Source of the DNA: Chryseobacterium arachidis
GTDB lineage: Bacteria; Bacteroidota; Bacteroidia; Flavobacteriales; Weeksellaceae
Direction of reading: 5' to 3'
NCBI RefSeq assembly: GCF_900129245.1
Contig: NZ_FQUT01000007.1
Location: forward strand, 147,341-211,340
DNA: 64,000 nt
The first letter of the stretch is position 1; the number at the start of each line of letters is the position of its first letter. The notes beneath the pieces are model-generated. The model did not search any database. It was not told where the DNA came from and saw only the letters and a list, made by a program, of their open reading frames with translations. Both the position numbers and the translations under genes were made by a program. This document shows, piece after piece, positions 10,040-19,194 of the stretch.

Positions 10040-11412
10040 TATTTTGTAGCGATGTCGGAGTCGTCTTTTTTATCGTAAGATTGTGTAAGAGAAGCTACTT
10101 TCGTAACATTGACCTTAGTTTGCTTTAAATTTTGAATGTTATTCAAGTTTTCCATTTCGGGCTTTAAAGCTTTGATTTTTAAATTTTCAAAAGTGAAATC
10201 TTTTAAATCAAACAAATCCGATTTTTCAATAGAAAACGCTGTTTCGCAACTTAAATCAATATTTTTTATGCTAATGTTATTTGCCAATCCTTTTCTCGGT
10301 TTTTCTTCACCTTTCAAATCAAAAAACTGATTCCAGCCTTTTGCGTAAATAAAAGTTTTTACGTTTCCTTTAATGTTATCTAAAGTGATGTATTCGTAAT
10401 GTTGAGGCGTGTCGGGACGCATTTTCAGGTGCAACAATCTTGAAGCATCTTTCACCGTTGAATTTCTGAAAATAATGTTGTAGTTGTGAATCGATTCGCT
10501 TCCGCAAGTGAGCGCAGAATGGCAGAATCCGAAAGTATTGTCTTCGATGATGATGTTTCTGTTTTCACCGTTATTCGGGTCTGTATCCGCTTTTGGACCT
10601 TTTCCACCTTTCAAAGCAATAGCATCGTCATTGACCGACATATAACAGTTTTTTACCAGGAAATTTGAACAGGCATCGATGTCGATTGCGTCTGTACTTG
10701 GCGCTTTTACAGGTTCTTTCGGAGCTAAAATCGTTAAGTTTAATAATTTCACGAATTGAGACTTATAATAATGCGTGCTCCAGAACGGTGAATTTTTCAC
10801 TGTAATTCCTTCAATCTGAATATTTTTTGAATTGGAAACATAGATAATTCTCGGTCTCATTTCATCCATATTGGTGCATTTAGGATTCCATTCTCTTCTT
10901 TTCCAGAATGATTTCCAAAAGCGAAGTCCGTTTCCATCTAATGTTCCTTTTCCTGAAATTGTGAAACCATCTAAACCGTCTGCATTAATTAAAGCCGGAA
11001 AATATTTCACAGTCTGACCTTCCATTCTTGTAGTCACGACAGGAAAATCGTTAATATCATCGCTTCCTTTTAATTTTGCTCCGTTTTCTAAATATAAGTG
11101 TGTTCCCTGTTTAAAGAAAAGAGAACTGATGAGGAAGGTTCCTTTTGGTACGACAATGACACCTCCGTTTTTTGAAGCTTCATCAATGATATTTTGAACC
11201 TGTTTTGTCTGAAGAATTGTGCTATCGTTCTTTACTCCAAAATCTGTGATGATGTATTTCTTGCCTAATTTATTGATATCTGTTGGCTTGTTTTCTTTGA
11301 ACCATTTCGGAATGGCTGTTCCGTCTGGGAATTTGTCCTGACTTTTTAATCCTGAAAAAGAAAAAAGAAGTGAAAAAGTTAAGCAAAGCTTTGATATATT
11401 TTGAAATGTCAT
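10039..11412 (-). CDS. GH28 family glycoside hydrolase (polygalacturonase type)
   Basis: 457 residues with signal peptide (1-24, FSGLKSQ), then a right-handed parallel beta-helix. GH28 landmarks appear in order in modified form: STDAIDIDAC (usual NTD), VNDDAIALKGG (DD), CHSALTCGSE (usual GHG loop) and LHLKMRPD (usual RIK). The paired aspartates are kept, while Arg of RIK is replaced by His. Such changes are seen in GH28 branches acting on rhamnogalacturonan or oligogalacturonides rather than plain polygalacturonan, so exact specificity is open. It is the first gene of the minus-strand unit GH28-GH2-CE12. Confidence 0.85.
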   Translation of the reverse strand: MTFQNISKLCLTFSLLFSFSGLKSQDKFPDGTAIPKWFKENKPTDINKLGKKYIITDFGVKNDSTILQTKQVQNIIDEASKNGGVIVVPKGTFLISSLFFKQGTHLYLENGAKLKGSDDINDFPVVTTRMEGQTVKYFPALINADGLDGFTISGKGTLDGNGLRFWKSFWKRREWNPKCTNMDEMRPRIIYVSNSKNIQIEGITVKNSPFWSTHYYKSQFVKLLNLTILAPKEPVKAPSTDAIDIDACSNFLVKNCYMSVNDDAIALKGGKGPKADTDPNNGENRNIIIEDNTFGFCHSALTCGSESIHNYNIIFRNSTVKDASRLLHLKMRPDTPQHYEYITLDNIKGNVKTFIYAKGWNQFFDLKGEEKPRKGLANNISIKNIDLSCETAFSIEKSDLFDLKDFTFENLKIKALKPEMENLNNIQNLKQTKVNVTKVASLTQSYDKKDDSDIATK

Positions 11413-11571
11413 AATCGATTTTGTATAGCTAATAAACGAAAATAAAAGTATAGTTTTTAGAAGTTTGGAGCATCCTGCCCTTTCATGTTTTATACTTAGT
11501 ACTTTTAAAATATTATTAGAAAATAGATCTGTTTAAACTCTTATTTTATAAATTCAAATATAATCCCCAAA

Positions 11572-11590
11572 TCCAAATGCCAAAATTGTT
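11572..11590 (+). repeat. Candidate left terminal inverted repeat of the Mu-like element
   Basis: TCCAAATGCCAAAATTGTT here matches the reverse complement of 34956-34974 (TCCAAATGTCATAATTGTT) at 17 of 19 positions. A second related site, TCCAAACGTC, follows at 11593-11602, 21 bases further in, as expected of serial transposase-binding sites. Neither end shows a clean TG...CA terminus, so this is a binding-site candidate rather than a mapped end. Confidence 0.4.
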
Positions 11591-11629
11591 TTTCCAAACG
11601 TCAATTTTTCTATACTATAAACAAAAAAA

Positions 11630-11649
11630 AACACCTTTAATCAGGTGTT
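11630..11649 (-). terminator. Rho-independent terminator of the tail operon
   Basis: Perfect 7-base arms AACACCT (11630-11636) and AGGTGTT (11643-11649) with a 6-base loop, followed on the minus strand by a run of nine T. It sits 15 bases past the last minus-strand gene of the element, so it ends the late transcript. Confidence 0.85.
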
Positions 11650-11664
11650 AAATTATTTAAGTCT

Positions 11665-12006
11665 TTAATTCTCTTTTAACTTTGCTTTTAGCATTGCATT
11701 TTCTGCTTTTAATTGATCATTTATACGTTTTTGTATATTTATCTCCTCTTCTAAAAGTCTAATTTTTCTTTCTGAGATATCAGCGAATTCTTTAAATTTT
11801 GCCTCATAGCGATTTCCTAAATCATCCAAAGTATCTTTATAAAGATTTACTAATTTCTCATCATTTTCAAGTTTCTTCGCTTCATTATCAGCATCCATAC
11901 CTTGTACTTCAGCATTTAATTTTTTTCTCCCAAAAAGCCATCCTGCCAAACCTGAAATTATTAGGCTGAGAAAAGTTTCTATATGTTCCTTGAATAATTC
12001 AGTCAT
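11665..12006 (-). CDS. Small membrane protein with coiled coil, possible holin
   Basis: 113 residues: a single hydrophobic helix near the N-terminus (about 11-26, FLSLIISGLAGWLFG), then a charged, long predicted coiled coil to the end (DISERKIRLLEEEINIQKR). It is the last gene of the late operon, after the fibers. A one-helix protein in this place could be a holin or holin regulator, since no other holin candidate is visible. No family is recognised, so this role is inference. Fiber-associated or particle-release functions are alternatives. Confidence 0.55.
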   Translation of the reverse strand: MTELFKEHIETFLSLIISGLAGWLFGRKKLNAEVQGMDADNEAKKLENDEKLVNLYKDTLDDLGNRYEAKFKEFADISERKIRLLEEEINIQKRINDQLKAENAMLKAKLKEN

Positions 12007-12024
12007 TTTTAATTTTTCTCTTTT

Positions 12025-14256
12025 TTAATTGTAGATATAGATTTCGATAATTCCGATTTCAGTTTCAAAATCGAGCGGAGATTTACTATCCATATCAAAA
12101 ACATTAACGTAAACAGAATCATCCGTTGCTCTCGCGGCATGACAATCCGGATACACTCCATTTAAAGTTGTGTTGATTTTACTATTAATCCAAACTTTGT
12201 CTCCTTGAAATGCACCTTGTAAATTTCCTACAAATTGCCCTACGCCAGCACGACTCCATTGAATATCTCCTAACGTATTTTCAAGCTCTACAAATAATGG
12301 TTCAAAAGTTCCTCTTATACCCTTTAATAAAGCCCTATAAATTTTATAGTTTCTACCTGAATCTTGCAGTTTTTCTTCAACCCATCTTTTTTGCACAAAG
12401 GAATTATCTACATAATGATCTCCATGATAATATTGCCCTACCATACCTGGTCCTTCAGAAGGAGCCCCGACATCTATACTATCCAACCATTGTGTAAGAT
12501 TGATATGCTTATTCAATCCTTGAGATAATGAAACCTGCAATGGGCTAACTAAGACTTCAGCTCTTTCACCGACAGGATCGCCAGATAAGATGGTTGTATA
12601 TCCATCTGCAACTGAAATTTTTGCAACACCACTCTTTATAGCGCCACCCCCTTCAGTAGAAAACTCTATTTCTCCTGTGACTGGTTTTCCTGCTGTTGTT
12701 CCGGATAAAGGAATGTAATCCACTTTATTTTCTAATCCGAAAGTTCCGTCTGGTTTTGCAACAACATTTTTTGTAAATGAAGCATCTGCAACTGGAAGTC
12801 TTAATACTTGCAAACTTGTGTCAAATCTTAACCATCGATCTGCAAAATTTCCTTCAATAAAATGCGTTTTATAAAAGTTATTATCTTTTGCCAAAAAGTT
12901 ATTGATAATGAATTTATTGCTCTGTGCACCAATTAATTCAATATTGGATCCTATGATAAGATTATTCTCTCCCCAGATTCCATTTGGATGCCCCGAAGTA
13001 CCTCCGCCAATTACAATATTTGAAGACCATAATCCGCTTCCTCCGCTTCCCCAATATTGCCCAGCTTGATAGCCTAAAAAGGTATTGTTACTTCCTGCAA
13101 TGAAACATCCTGTCCATTTCCCCAACATTGAGTTTCCTGTACCTCCTTTAAGATTATAACCAGCAGACACTCCAATTAGGGTATTATCGTTACCAGTAGT
13201 TACACCAGTTCCCGACTCATATCCCATTATCGTATTTGCGCCTCCCGTAGTCAGGTCTTTTCCTGCATAATGTCCAATAACACTATTTATTTGACCCGAA
13301 GTGACTGAAGGTAAACTACTGTACCCTATGGCAATATTATAAACTCCGGTATGAGCAGCGTTCATGTTTCCAAAAAAGAAAGAATATGTAGTTTTATTTG
13401 CTCCTAAAACTCCATTAGCGCCCGGAATTCCTGTACCATTAGTTTCCTCAAGAAAAGCAATTCCTTTGGGTGAATAATTATTTCTATTAACGACCGTCGC
13501 AAGAGTTTCATTAGCTAATAATTCTGTTGTAGTAACTCCAGACTCTCTTTTGATATAGAATTTCCCGTCCGATGTAGGTTTATCAACTTTATTATTCAAA
13601 GAAGCCTGTAGCCCCTCTACCATTCCGATGGTAACATTGGAAATTCCTGTGGGCAGATAATTATTTTTATCAGTCTTTTCTCCCCCTTTGAACATATAAA
13701 GAGAATAATTTTCACCATTTACCGGAATGGCGATAAAATCATTGTCTTCAAAAGTGTAGGCAGAATTATTTGTAGCAAAATCAACAATATTGGTTTCAAC
13801 AGCTTCAATTAAATTTGTTAGCCCCAATGCCTCAATCCTTTCAGCAAGAATTTCACCTTCATCATTGAGAAAATCCTCAGAAAACATATATTTTGAATCA
13901 CTCTGACTTTTGGTATAGACATTCCCAATATTGTTCGCATCATCAACAGTGGCAATATTTTCCGGCAATTCTCCAACTCCTAAAGCTGATTTCCAAGCCT
14001 GAATATTATCATTATTTAAATTTGATGCATCTTTTTTTGCTAAATAATTAGCATGAGAATCTGGATTTGAAACATGAGTTTCAAAAATATTTTTATCGGC
14101 TTTATTTTGTAAAAGGTTATCTAACCCCGCAATTTTATTTGTGGGAATAGATTCATCTTTATGCCAGAATGAAGACCATGAAGCCTGAAACTGTTCCTGT
14201 GTGGGAAAATCTCCGGTTTCGAAGTAGCTGTATATGGTATTTAATGGTATTGACAT
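12025..14256 (-). CDS. Tail fiber / receptor-binding protein A
   Basis: 743 residues. The first 105 residues are nearly identical to those of the neighbouring fiber (five differences), as is a second block at about 165-228 (DNDFIAIPVNGENYSLY to GLQASLNN). The shared part should be the baseplate-attachment region. The rest is unique: about residues 290-420 carry a glycine-rich array such as NIAIGYSSL, NTIMGYESG, NTLIGVSAG and NTFLGYQAG, resembling trimeric beta-roll head repeats of adhesins, and a distal domain follows. It likely sets target-cell specificity. It is separated by 26 bases from fiber B. Confidence 0.8.
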   Translation of the reverse strand: MSIPLNTIYSYFETGDFPTQEQFQASWSSFWHKDESIPTNKIAGLDNLLQNKADKNIFETHVSNPDSHANYLAKKDASNLNNDNIQAWKSALGVGELPENIATVDDANNIGNVYTKSQSDSKYMFSEDFLNDEGEILAERIEALGLTNLIEAVETNIVDFATNNSAYTFEDNDFIAIPVNGENYSLYMFKGGEKTDKNNYLPTGISNVTIGMVEGLQASLNNKVDKPTSDGKFYIKRESGVTTTELLANETLATVVNRNNYSPKGIAFLEETNGTGIPGANGVLGANKTTYSFFFGNMNAAHTGVYNIAIGYSSLPSVTSGQINSVIGHYAGKDLTTGGANTIMGYESGTGVTTGNDNTLIGVSAGYNLKGGTGNSMLGKWTGCFIAGSNNTFLGYQAGQYWGSGGSGLWSSNIVIGGGTSGHPNGIWGENNLIIGSNIELIGAQSNKFIINNFLAKDNNFYKTHFIEGNFADRWLRFDTSLQVLRLPVADASFTKNVVAKPDGTFGLENKVDYIPLSGTTAGKPVTGEIEFSTEGGGAIKSGVAKISVADGYTTILSGDPVGERAEVLVSPLQVSLSQGLNKHINLTQWLDSIDVGAPSEGPGMVGQYYHGDHYVDNSFVQKRWVEEKLQDSGRNYKIYRALLKGIRGTFEPLFVELENTLGDIQWSRAGVGQFVGNLQGAFQGDKVWINSKINTTLNGVYPDCHAARATDDSVYVNVFDMDSKSPLDFETEIGIIEIYIYN

Positions 14257-14282
14257 GATATCTAAATACTATTTGTGTTTAA

Positions 14283-16295
14283 TTAAAAGATGTATTTTTC
14301 TAAAAGACTAAAACTTGCTGTTGTAGCTGTCGGAGCATTGCTGATTGCCCCAAATAAACTCAAAGGAATTGATGGAGCCGATTTTGTATAAATGCTTGTA
14401 CTATTATTTATTGTAACTATAATTGTAAATAATCCGTTATTTCTCATAATTGTAGTTTCTCCAACATAATTTGCCCAAACGCTAACTGCACTTGTTCCTA
14501 AATCAGGATATAAAGCTATTCCTCCATTTCTATAATTGATATTTCCTCTTGCTTTTACAATTGACAGATCATTTAATGAAATTAAATCTGATGAGTTACA
14601 TAATCCGACAGAAAATGGATTTCCATTATCAAAGCCTGCACTTATAGTAGTAATATCAATCCCTATTCTTAGATAAAAGTTATCAGTCGCAGAAAATAGC
14701 TGTGATGACTTACCCGCTGACACTATACCAAAATCTCCTCCTGCATAAGACTTATTTGATGGTTTACTTTGGTAACTTAACGTAGAATTTGTTCCCGTCA
14801 TAGTATTAGCCCCGGAAGTATATTCCGCAAATTCCCAAGTTAAGTTAGGAATGAAAGATGTAATTGTATCTACTACCTTTATCATAGTATTTGCACCGGT
14901 AAGGTAATAAGCAACTCCATTCCAAAGGCGAATCTTATATTTACCTACAGGAATAGTTGAAAAATTAAACCAGAAAGAAAGATCTATTCCGTTTGTATAT
15001 AATTGAACTTGCGCCCCTGGTATTTCTGCAACAACAACTGTATTTAATGATGTACTATCTTCCGTACATAATTCTATCTTGAAATTAGTTGGTGACAAAT
15101 TGAGATTTGATCCTTTCAACGTTATCCAAGAAGGCTTATTAACCCTGTCCACAATTGGCGGAGATATTACAGCGACACTCATAGTTCCTGTACTCCATCC
15201 TCCGTTCATTTTCGTTTTCCAATCTGTTTTATTTGCATCGGAAAGTTGCTCAGGTATTAGTAAAAATTCAGAAGCTAAATCTTCTTTCATCAAGATTTTT
15301 TTTCTTAATCCTGTACTATCCGTTCCATAAAAGCTCCTATTATAACAAGTAATCTGATTTTTTAGAATTTCCTCATTCTCATCCAAAACGATACCTTTTG
15401 AACGCAATCTTCCCGTTAAATGAAGTTGTTCAGCAGGAGCTGCTGTGCCAACACCTAATTTACCAACATTGCTATATACATTAGACTCTTTAAAATCATT
15501 TCCATCCCATTGAAGCAGATAATTCGAAGCTGGAGATATTGAAGCATAAATTGGCCCAGGTCCCAAACCACGGATAAAAAAGCTTCCATTTCCGGAAGGT
15601 TTATCCATTTTATTATTCAAAGAAGCCTGTAGCCCCTCTACCATTCCGATGGTAACATTGGAAATTCCTGTGGGCAGATAATTATTTTTATCAGTCTTTT
15701 CTCCCCCTTTGAATATATAAAGAGAATAATTTTCACCATTTACCGGAATGGCGATAAAATCATTGTCTTCAAATTCGTAAGCATCTGAATGATCCGCAAA
15801 CTCAGAAATACTTGTCTCGACAGATTCAATAAGTGTTGTAATACCTAATGCTTCTATTTTTTCTGCTAAGATATTTCCGTTACTATCTGTATAATCTCCG
15901 TAAGACATAAACATATCATTACTTTGACCTTTGTTATATGCATTTCCAAATTCAGAAATATTTCCAAACTCATCAAACTTATCAACAGTGGCAATATTTT
16001 CAGGTAATTCTCCAACTCCTAAAGCAGTTTTCCAAGACTGAACATTATCATTATTTAAATTTGATGCATCTTTTTTCGCTAAATAATTCGTATGAGAATC
16101 CGGATTTGAAACATGAGTTTCAAAAATGTTTTTATCAGCTTTATTTTGTAAAAGATTATCTAATCCTGCAACTTTATTTGTGGGAATAGACTCATCTTTG
16201 TGCCAGAATGAAGACCATGAAGCCTGAAACTGCTCCTGTGTAGGGAAATCTCCGGTTTCGAAGTAGCTGTATATGGTATTTAATGGTATTGACAT
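14283..16295 (-). CDS. Tail fiber / receptor-binding protein B
   Basis: 670 residues. It shares the N-terminal attachment region with fiber A, then diverges after about residue 240. The middle has a LGVGTAAPAEQLHLTGRL segment typical of trimeric fiber shafts, and the C-terminal half (about 360-670) is a beta-rich region not recognised, with repeated Gly/Ser/Asn-rich strands. It lies directly after the collar gene and before fiber A. The pair looks like a duplication of the anchor with exchange of the tip. Whether both are mounted on one particle or on alternative particles is unknown. Confidence 0.8.
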   Translation of the reverse strand: MSIPLNTIYSYFETGDFPTQEQFQASWSSFWHKDESIPTNKVAGLDNLLQNKADKNIFETHVSNPDSHTNYLAKKDASNLNNDNVQSWKTALGVGELPENIATVDKFDEFGNISEFGNAYNKGQSNDMFMSYGDYTDSNGNILAEKIEALGITTLIESVETSISEFADHSDAYEFEDNDFIAIPVNGENYSLYIFKGGEKTDKNNYLPTGISNVTIGMVEGLQASLNNKMDKPSGNGSFFIRGLGPGPIYASISPASNYLLQWDGNDFKESNVYSNVGKLGVGTAAPAEQLHLTGRLRSKGIVLDENEEILKNQITCYNRSFYGTDSTGLRKKILMKEDLASEFLLIPEQLSDANKTDWKTKMNGGWSTGTMSVAVISPPIVDRVNKPSWITLKGSNLNLSPTNFKIELCTEDSTSLNTVVVAEIPGAQVQLYTNGIDLSFWFNFSTIPVGKYKIRLWNGVAYYLTGANTMIKVVDTITSFIPNLTWEFAEYTSGANTMTGTNSTLSYQSKPSNKSYAGGDFGIVSAGKSSQLFSATDNFYLRIGIDITTISAGFDNGNPFSVGLCNSSDLISLNDLSIVKARGNINYRNGGIALYPDLGTSAVSVWANYVGETTIMRNNGLFTIIVTINNSTSIYTKSAPSIPLSLFGAISNAPTATTASFSLLEKYIF

Positions 16296-16296
16296 G

Positions 16297-17145
16297 TTAT
16301 TGGAAATTTGGTTCGATGAAATTAACTATTCGCCCTGGATTAAGAATATCCATTGCAACTCCTTTACCGCCCGAATTAATTTGATAATAATGATCATAAT
16401 AACCATCACCACCTTTGCCGTTGGGCTTAATTATAGATAGGTCATTACCCACGCCAGTACTACCAGAGTTAGTAGCAGCCCAAAGTTCAAGTCCATAATC
16501 AGGAATATTATCTTTACTAATTGTTTTCGTTTTACTACCAACTATGTTACCTAGCTCTTGGAATGTTGTATCATTTGGATCTCTTCCGAAAACAGTTTTA
16601 CCCCTAAAATCCGTACATTCTTTCCATCCTACTGGAATTTCTGATAGTGGTTTTTTCCAAACCCAAACTATACCGCCATTCATAATTGGTCCCGTTTTAA
16701 GTTCTAACATAGCCACTCTTTGCGCCAAAGCATTCACATCTGGTTGAGTTGCTGTGTTGTTTACCTTTATTTGAATTTCTTTTAATGTTTCTAGTTTTAC
16801 AAAATCTGCCCAGTTGTAATCTATAGATCCTGAACCAAATTTTACTACCCTTTCCTCGATCAGTACTTTATCCTCTTGGCTTTCAAAAGTCTTTTCGATA
16901 GGCTTTACATTAATATATACAGTAGAATAAAGCGTGCCTCCTTCAAAATAATAAAGTTGCCCGTCAATAGCTACAATTCCGGGATTAACAAAAGATCCTA
17001 CGGTTTCGCAACCCTTTAAAATTGTTTTATTTCCGGCAAGATCTCCAAGAACTTCAAAAATCTCGTATGCTTCCTCTACCAAAGCCATAAGATCATTTGT
17101 AAGAGGAACTCCACCTGTTTGTAAAAATTTGAAATTATACTTCAT
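16297..17145 (-). CDS. Tail-collar-type fiber protein
   Basis: 282 residues. The C-terminal part has the phage tail-collar signature IPVGWKECTDFRGKTVFGRD (about 191-210), followed by a glycine-rich tip, GKGGDGYYDHYYQINSGGKG. The N-terminal half (about 1-150) is beta-rich with a short helical linker (NALAQRVAMLELK). Tail-collar domains sit in short side fibers or their connectors in contractile tails. The gene lies between the gpI-like baseplate protein and the long fibers, with 1-2 base spacing, so it is part of the same translational run. Confidence 0.8.
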   Translation of the reverse strand: MKYNFKFLQTGGVPLTNDLMALVEEAYEIFEVLGDLAGNKTILKGCETVGSFVNPGIVAIDGQLYYFEGGTLYSTVYINVKPIEKTFESQEDKVLIEERVVKFGSGSIDYNWADFVKLETLKEIQIKVNNTATQPDVNALAQRVAMLELKTGPIMNGGIVWVWKKPLSEIPVGWKECTDFRGKTVFGRDPNDTTFQELGNIVGSKTKTISKDNIPDYGLELWAATNSGSTGVGNDLSIIKPNGKGGDGYYDHYYQINSGGKGVAMDILNPGRIVNFIEPNFQ

Positions 17146-17146
17146 A

Positions 17147-17692
17147 TTAATATTCTTTTGTTTGTATTTGATACCTTTTTGAAGGTAGTTTATAAAAATC
17201 TATATCCGCCTTTAGCTGATCTATATTTATTAATGAATTATTGGGATTATTAGCATCCACAGGGATTTGTACAATAAAATCATACTCGCTAAAAAGCTCG
17301 GCTTCCGTTCTTAGATATAATGGATTTTCATCCCCGAAAAGCCATCTTATTTTTGGTGTATATTGTCCACCTGAGTTTGTAGGATTGGAGGGATCATTTT
17401 CTGCTTCCGTATACAAATAAACCCCATCATATAAAACAGCTTTTATAATTTTGATTCGTTTTTCTACCCTATCGTATTTATAGTTTAGAATTTTTTCAAG
17501 AGAAAATTTCTGATAATTGTAATTCATTTTCAGCAAATTCACTTTTCTTTCTTCCATAAAGCTTTTGTAAAGATCTTCTATACAAAAAATCAAAACAGAA
17601 ATTAAATTCATTACTGATCTTGTTCTCCAGAATGTAAATAGCCACCAGTTGGCGAGTTTTTTAAAGTCAATTGAAAATAACTTATCATCCAT
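17147..17692 (-). CDS. Baseplate protein, gpI-like position
   Basis: 181 residues if started at the ATG at 17692-17690, two bases past the stop of the J-like gene; a longer start at 17734 would overlap that gene by 40 bases and is less likely. The N-terminal part is helical with Trp-rich NWWLFTFWRTRS, and the rest is mixed. No strong family signature is visible. Position between J and the fibers is where Mu/P2-type tails encode protein I, which links baseplate wedge to fiber, so the call rests mainly on order. Confidence 0.6.
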   Translation of the reverse strand: MDDKLFSIDFKKLANWWLFTFWRTRSVMNLISVLIFCIEDLYKSFMEERKVNLLKMNYNYQKFSLEKILNYKYDRVEKRIKIIKAVLYDGVYLYTEAENDPSNPTNSGGQYTPKIRWLFGDENPLYLRTEAELFSEYDFIVQIPVDANNPNNSLINIDQLKADIDFYKLPSKRYQIQTKEY

Positions 17693-17694
17693 AA

Positions 17695-18609
17695 TTACTG
17701 TGCTTGATAGTTGGTGTATGTAATCCCGCTCCAATCTTCCTCATATTCAGGAGTATTGGGATCGCTCGATTGTCTTAATGTAAAACTTCCAGAACTTGGA
17801 ATTCTACTAATTTCAATGGGCTGAAATTGACCATATCCTGTAGATCCAGCTTCAATCCATTTAGTAGAAACCTCAATATTTAATAAATCTGTAACTCCTT
17901 CTACAGCCAAGATTGCAGCTTCCAGCTTTTGAACACTCAATTCTCCGTTAAAAGGAAGATTTTTTAAAAACCTTTTTATAGCATCCTGTACGGGATATCT
18001 CGTGGTTCTTATACTTCTGCCATCTGCGAAAAGAACTCCTGGATTATAACATACTTTAAATTTTAATCTTAAAATATCTGGCCTGTAATTTACAATTGTG
18101 ATGTTGTCACCTGCAGCCTGAATTTCTTCTATGTATGCTCTAAATGCTTGCCCTACGTCGTCACTCACAGGTACAATTTCATCGTTTTCTTCTGTTGAAA
18201 TTTTCATAGAGATTTTAGATGTACTGGCAGCTTTTGTAACCGCCACATATTTAATTACTTTGGATTTTTCAATATCTTCCAAAGTAGCGTCTACCATTTC
18301 GCCATCTTCATTTTCGTATTGTGGTGAAAACTGATCACTTTCCGGAAGTAAGCTAAAACCATATTGAAATCTAAGAGCCTGATTTCTGTACCATCTTAAT
18401 GTAGGGACTTTTTGCTCTTGAATCTTTGTTTCAATTTCCTTTAAATGAAGTTTACAAGCTTCCTGAAAATTCCAGATTACGAAAGCCACTGTCTCAAATA
18501 TTTTTTTCCAGAATGAAGTTTTGGATGATGTATTGAGACTTTGCAGATCCGGATTTTCATTTTTTAAATCAAGGATCTGATTAATTATTTCCTGAAGCGT
18601 TTTATTCAT
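17695..18609 (-). CDS. Baseplate wedge protein, gpJ family
   Basis: 304 residues. A helical N-terminus (about 1-75) precedes a baseplate J-like core: ITIVNYRPDILRLKFKVCYN, PVQDAIKRFLKNLPFNGELS and KLEAAILAVEGVTDLLNIEV (about residues 175-255) show the pattern seen in J-like proteins, where a strand, an insert domain and a periplasmic-facing ring follow. gpJ forms the outer wedge ring that triggers sheath contraction. It is flanked by gp25/LysM-like genes and the I-like gene in the standard order. Confidence 0.85.
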   Translation of the reverse strand: MNKTLQEIINQILDLKNENPDLQSLNTSSKTSFWKKIFETVAFVIWNFQEACKLHLKEIETKIQEQKVPTLRWYRNQALRFQYGFSLLPESDQFSPQYENEDGEMVDATLEDIEKSKVIKYVAVTKAASTSKISMKISTEENDEIVPVSDDVGQAFRAYIEEIQAAGDNITIVNYRPDILRLKFKVCYNPGVLFADGRSIRTTRYPVQDAIKRFLKNLPFNGELSVQKLEAAILAVEGVTDLLNIEVSTKWIEAGSTGYGQFQPIEISRIPSSGSFTLRQSSDPNTPEYEEDWSGITYTNYQAQ

Positions 18610-18610
18610 C

Positions 18611-18910
18611 TTAACTTACTTTAAAAGTATTTCCTATTTGCATATATCCAATACCTTTTAATGTTGGCAATTGGTTTTCTTGTTCTAATGTTGCACCCGT
18701 TGCGGGTTTTATTTTTTTTGATGCATAATAATTTATGACATCTATATTTTTTTCTAATTCATCTGGTATTGTTAGTGTTAATCCCGATGAAAGAAAGTCT
18801 GAGACCGACATTCCATTCGCAATGGCAATAGCAAAACAGTTTTGAACATCGCCCGTGTATTGTATTGAGATATCTAAAATTGATTGCCTATTTAATACTT
18901 TAATCTCCAT
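18611..18910 (-). CDS. LysM-like tail protein (gpX type)
   Basis: 99 residues. The stretch NRQSILDISIQYTGDVQN, then ANGMSVSDFLSSGLTLTIPD, has the LysM-like fold pattern of small tail proteins such as P2 gpX, thought to fasten the hub or spike complex. Its start overlaps the gp25-like gene by 11 bases, indicating coupling. The LysM-like similarity is clear by eye, but a role in this particle is inferred from order. Confidence 0.7.
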   Translation of the reverse strand: MEIKVLNRQSILDISIQYTGDVQNCFAIAIANGMSVSDFLSSGLTLTIPDELEKNIDVINYYASKKIKPATGATLEQENQLPTLKGIGYMQIGNTFKVS

Positions 18911-19193
18911 AATCTGCGTCTATGTTTATTTCAAGGTCTTCCCCAATTTTAATCTCATTTACCGTCATTCCGTCGGCATAAAATTCCTGACGGATCTCTC
19001 TTGCAAGTTCGTCGGGAGCTTCATGCTCCAGATATCTTCTTACCCCTACACCGTTTTTGGGAAAAAGTTTAATCTCACCTTTATCTGCTAAAAGCAAAGT
19101 TCGTTGATGCTCATATGTACTTTCCCCAGATACAAAGTCTCCTTCTGCAATCTGCAGTTCAAAATTTTCGTTTAAAAGAATATCTATAGGCAT
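18900..19193 (-). CDS. Baseplate wedge protein, GPW/gp25 family
   Basis: 97 residues matching gp25-like wedge proteins in size and pattern: VSGESTYEHQRTLLLADKGE (about 21-40), then KNGVGVRRYLEHEAPDELAR, where a conserved acidic and glycine-rich turn occurs, and a C-terminal acidic beta strand. In contractile tails gp25 starts sheath polymerisation at the baseplate. Its presence is strong evidence that this is a contractile and not a siphovirus-type tail. Confidence 0.85.
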   Translation of the reverse strand: MPIDILLNENFELQIAEGDFVSGESTYEHQRTLLLADKGEIKLFPKNGVGVRRYLEHEAPDELAREIRQEFYADGMTVNEIKIGEDLEINIDADYGD

Positions 19194-19194
19194 A

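Noticed and set aside
12025..16295. Diversity-generating retroelement or invertible fiber segment
   Set aside because: No reverse transcriptase, template repeat, invertase or inverted crossover sites were found near the fibers.
17693..17734. Longer start for the gpI-like protein
   Set aside because: Would overlap the J-like gene by 40 bases, whereas an ATG two bases past the J stop is available.
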